Below, in pieces: positions 5,178 through 5,872 of a DNA stretch of 5,872 nt (the stretch's first letter is position 1; each line of letters starts with the position of its first letter). This stretch comes from Lachnospiraceae bacterium (GTDB lineage: Bacteria > Bacillota > Clostridia > Lachnospirales > Lachnospiraceae), in contig JAAUZS010000021.1 of assembly GCA_014804495.1 (NCBI GenBank), forward strand, positions 1 through 5,872, written 5' to 3'. Made by a program: the position numbers and the translations under genes. The notes under the pieces are model-generated. The model worked only from the letters and a program-made list of their open reading frames with translations. It searched no databases and had not been told where the DNA came from.

Positions 5178-5206
5178 CCAATTATGGAAGTGCTATGGCA
5201 AGAGAC

Positions 5207-5285
5207 GAACTTAGGCAAAATAAACAAGGCAAGGTGCTCACCGCAAGCGAAATCGCGCCTTGCCTTGTTTATTATGTCTAAGTTC
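5207..5285. repeat. 79-bp near-perfect inverted repeat (31-bp arms)
   Basis: Arms at 5207-5237 and 5255-5285 pair over 31 positions with 28 Watson-Crick pairs, two G-T wobbles and one A-A mismatch; the loop is 17 bases (5238-5254). The outer ends read GAACTTAG and CTAAGTTC, and the inner part contains AAACAAGGCAAGG and its complement. Neither side continues into a T run, so it is not a standard intrinsic terminator. It lies between the GH88/GH105-like gene and the sigma cluster. It may be a miniature palindromic mobile repeat, an insertion-sequence remnant or a stable RNA hairpin. Confidence 0.85.
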
Positions 5286-5319
5286 TGGTTGCTGGAACAG
5301 AGTTTCGTAAATGTTCAAT

Positions 5320-5379
5320 AAAAAATACTATAAAGTGGATTCAATGTGGGCATCGTTGTCTGAAACGGTCACGAATCCA
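5320..5379 (-). terminator. Weak terminator-like dyad at the end of the GH88/GH105-like gene
   Basis: TGGATTC (5336-5342) and GAATCCA (5373-5379) are inverted seven-base arms; the 30-base interior holds a small inner dyad CGTT/AACG (5354-5357, 5364-5367). On the minus strand the outer stem is followed about ten bases later by six T residues (5325-5320). The upstream arm lies within the last codons of the gene. The large loop and distant T run make it a poor example, so termination may instead occur at the large hairpin. Confidence 0.28.
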
Positions 5380-5872
5380 TTTCTTTCTTAAGCTGCATAT
5401 ACTGGCCGTATGCAGATATAAACGGTCCCACGGCGCTGGTGTCACTGAAAATATCATTCAGCTTATTTTCCATAAGATTCTCTACTATTTCCATACCTAC
5501 AAACGCATACTTTTCCTTTAGAATAATTCCCATGCGGCAGGCTTTGATAATCGCATAAGCTATCATGGCATTCTCTGCATTTCCTGCCATTTTTCCATAA
5601 TATGAGCAGTTTTCCTTATCATAGTTTTTAAGGAGGTCTGTGAGCGCCGCCTTAAACATATCCTGAATTATCCTGTATTTTTCGTAGATTTCAAAGCTCA
5701 TTCCGGATAACGCGTCTATCATGGAAATTAAATATAGACCGATTTGGTCAATATTATCAACCCCTGACCTAAACATATTATCAGCTTTTTCAAACTGCTT
5801 GATTATGTCGCTGTATTTCGCTTTTTTATCATATCTGGTCTCATATTCCATGTAAAATGGCTGTACCATATA
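5369..5872 (-). CDS. GH88/GH105-like unsaturated glucuronyl/rhamnogalacturonyl hydrolase, C-terminal part, apparently lacking catalytic segment
   Basis: The reading frame is open at the right edge; the first ATG inside is at 5869, but the codon before it is also sense, so the real start may lie outside. The 166 visible residues follow the C-terminal half of YteR/YesR-like (GH105) enzymes, which cleave unsaturated sugars from pectin fragments: QPFYMEYETRYDKKAKYSDIIKQF, then GLYLISMIDALSGM, FKAALTDLLKNYDKENCSYY, NAENAMIAYAIIKACRMG and the end VGPFISAYGQYMQLKKEM. As I remember the family, a segment of about 50 residues with the HxxD-type and WGRxxGW motifs should separate QF from the GLY helix; here only about 17 residues do. 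A second shortening precedes the final VGPF. The frame is intact, so this may be a decayed paralogue or a non-catalytic variant. The family call is from memory of the fold pattern. Confidence 0.55.
   Translation of the reverse strand, partial: YMVQPFYMEYETRYDKKAKYSDIIKQFEKADNMFRSGVDNIDQIGLYLISMIDALSGMSFEIYEKYRIIQDMFKAALTDLLKNYDKENCSYYGKMAGNAENAMIAYAIIKACRMGIILKEKYAFVGMEIVENLMENKLNDIFSDTSAVGPFISAYGQYMQLKKEMDS

Noticed and set aside
5207..5285. Large inverted repeat as a rho-independent terminator of the GH88/GH105-like gene
   Set aside because: Neither strand has a T run after the stem, and the stem is much longer than needed; described as a repeat instead.
1..5872. CRISPR array, tRNA, rRNA, intact insertion sequence or phage gene
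   Set aside because: No regularly spaced identical repeats, no tRNA-like cloverleaf with conserved T-loop, and no transposase or integrase motif were seen on either strand.

Overview
The window looks like the chromosome of a gut-type anaerobic Firmicute, most likely a Lachnospiraceae-like clostridium. Evidence: AT-rich intergenic DNA, AGGAG-type ribosome binding sites, carbohydrate-degradation genes at both edges, a clostridial-type MATE transporter, and a small protein resembling a family (DUF5721) that I associate with Lachnospiraceae. The taxonomic call rests on recognition, not on a marker gene.

Layout. (1) Positions 1-719, minus strand: the N-terminal 239 residues of a glycoside hydrolase family 2 enzyme, running off the left edge. 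(2) 720-1085: a divergent promoter region rich in dyad symmetries. (3) 1086-2429, plus strand: a full-length MATE-family efflux transporter. (4) 2523-3026, plus strand: a DUF5721-like protein with its own promoter, whose -35 box overlaps a perfect 14-bp palindrome. (5) 5028-3028, minus strand: a four-gene cluster of ECF sigma factor, single-pass membrane protein (likely anti-sigma factor without zinc ligands), TM2-like multi-pass membrane protein, and LiaI/LiaF-like three-helix membrane protein. The first three overlap; the last is separated by five copies of an 18-bp repeat and ends one base from the convergent DUF5721-like gene. (6) 5029-5368: intergenic region with a 79-bp near-perfect inverted repeat. 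(7) 5369-right edge, minus strand: the C-terminal part of a GH88/GH105-like protein that seems to lack the family's usual catalytic segment.

How they work together. The sigma cluster is the coherent system here. A membrane-anchored partner probably holds the sigma factor at the envelope, and two further membrane proteins may sense or answer envelope stress. That composition resembles Lia/Psp-type envelope responses but is driven by an ECF sigma factor, and I do not recognise it as a described system. The edge genes suggest plant or host glycan use (GH2 and possibly pectin-derived rhamnogalacturonan). The MATE pump and DUF5721-like gene seem to be independent units. Nothing indicates rRNA, tRNA, CRISPR, an intact insertion sequence or a phage.
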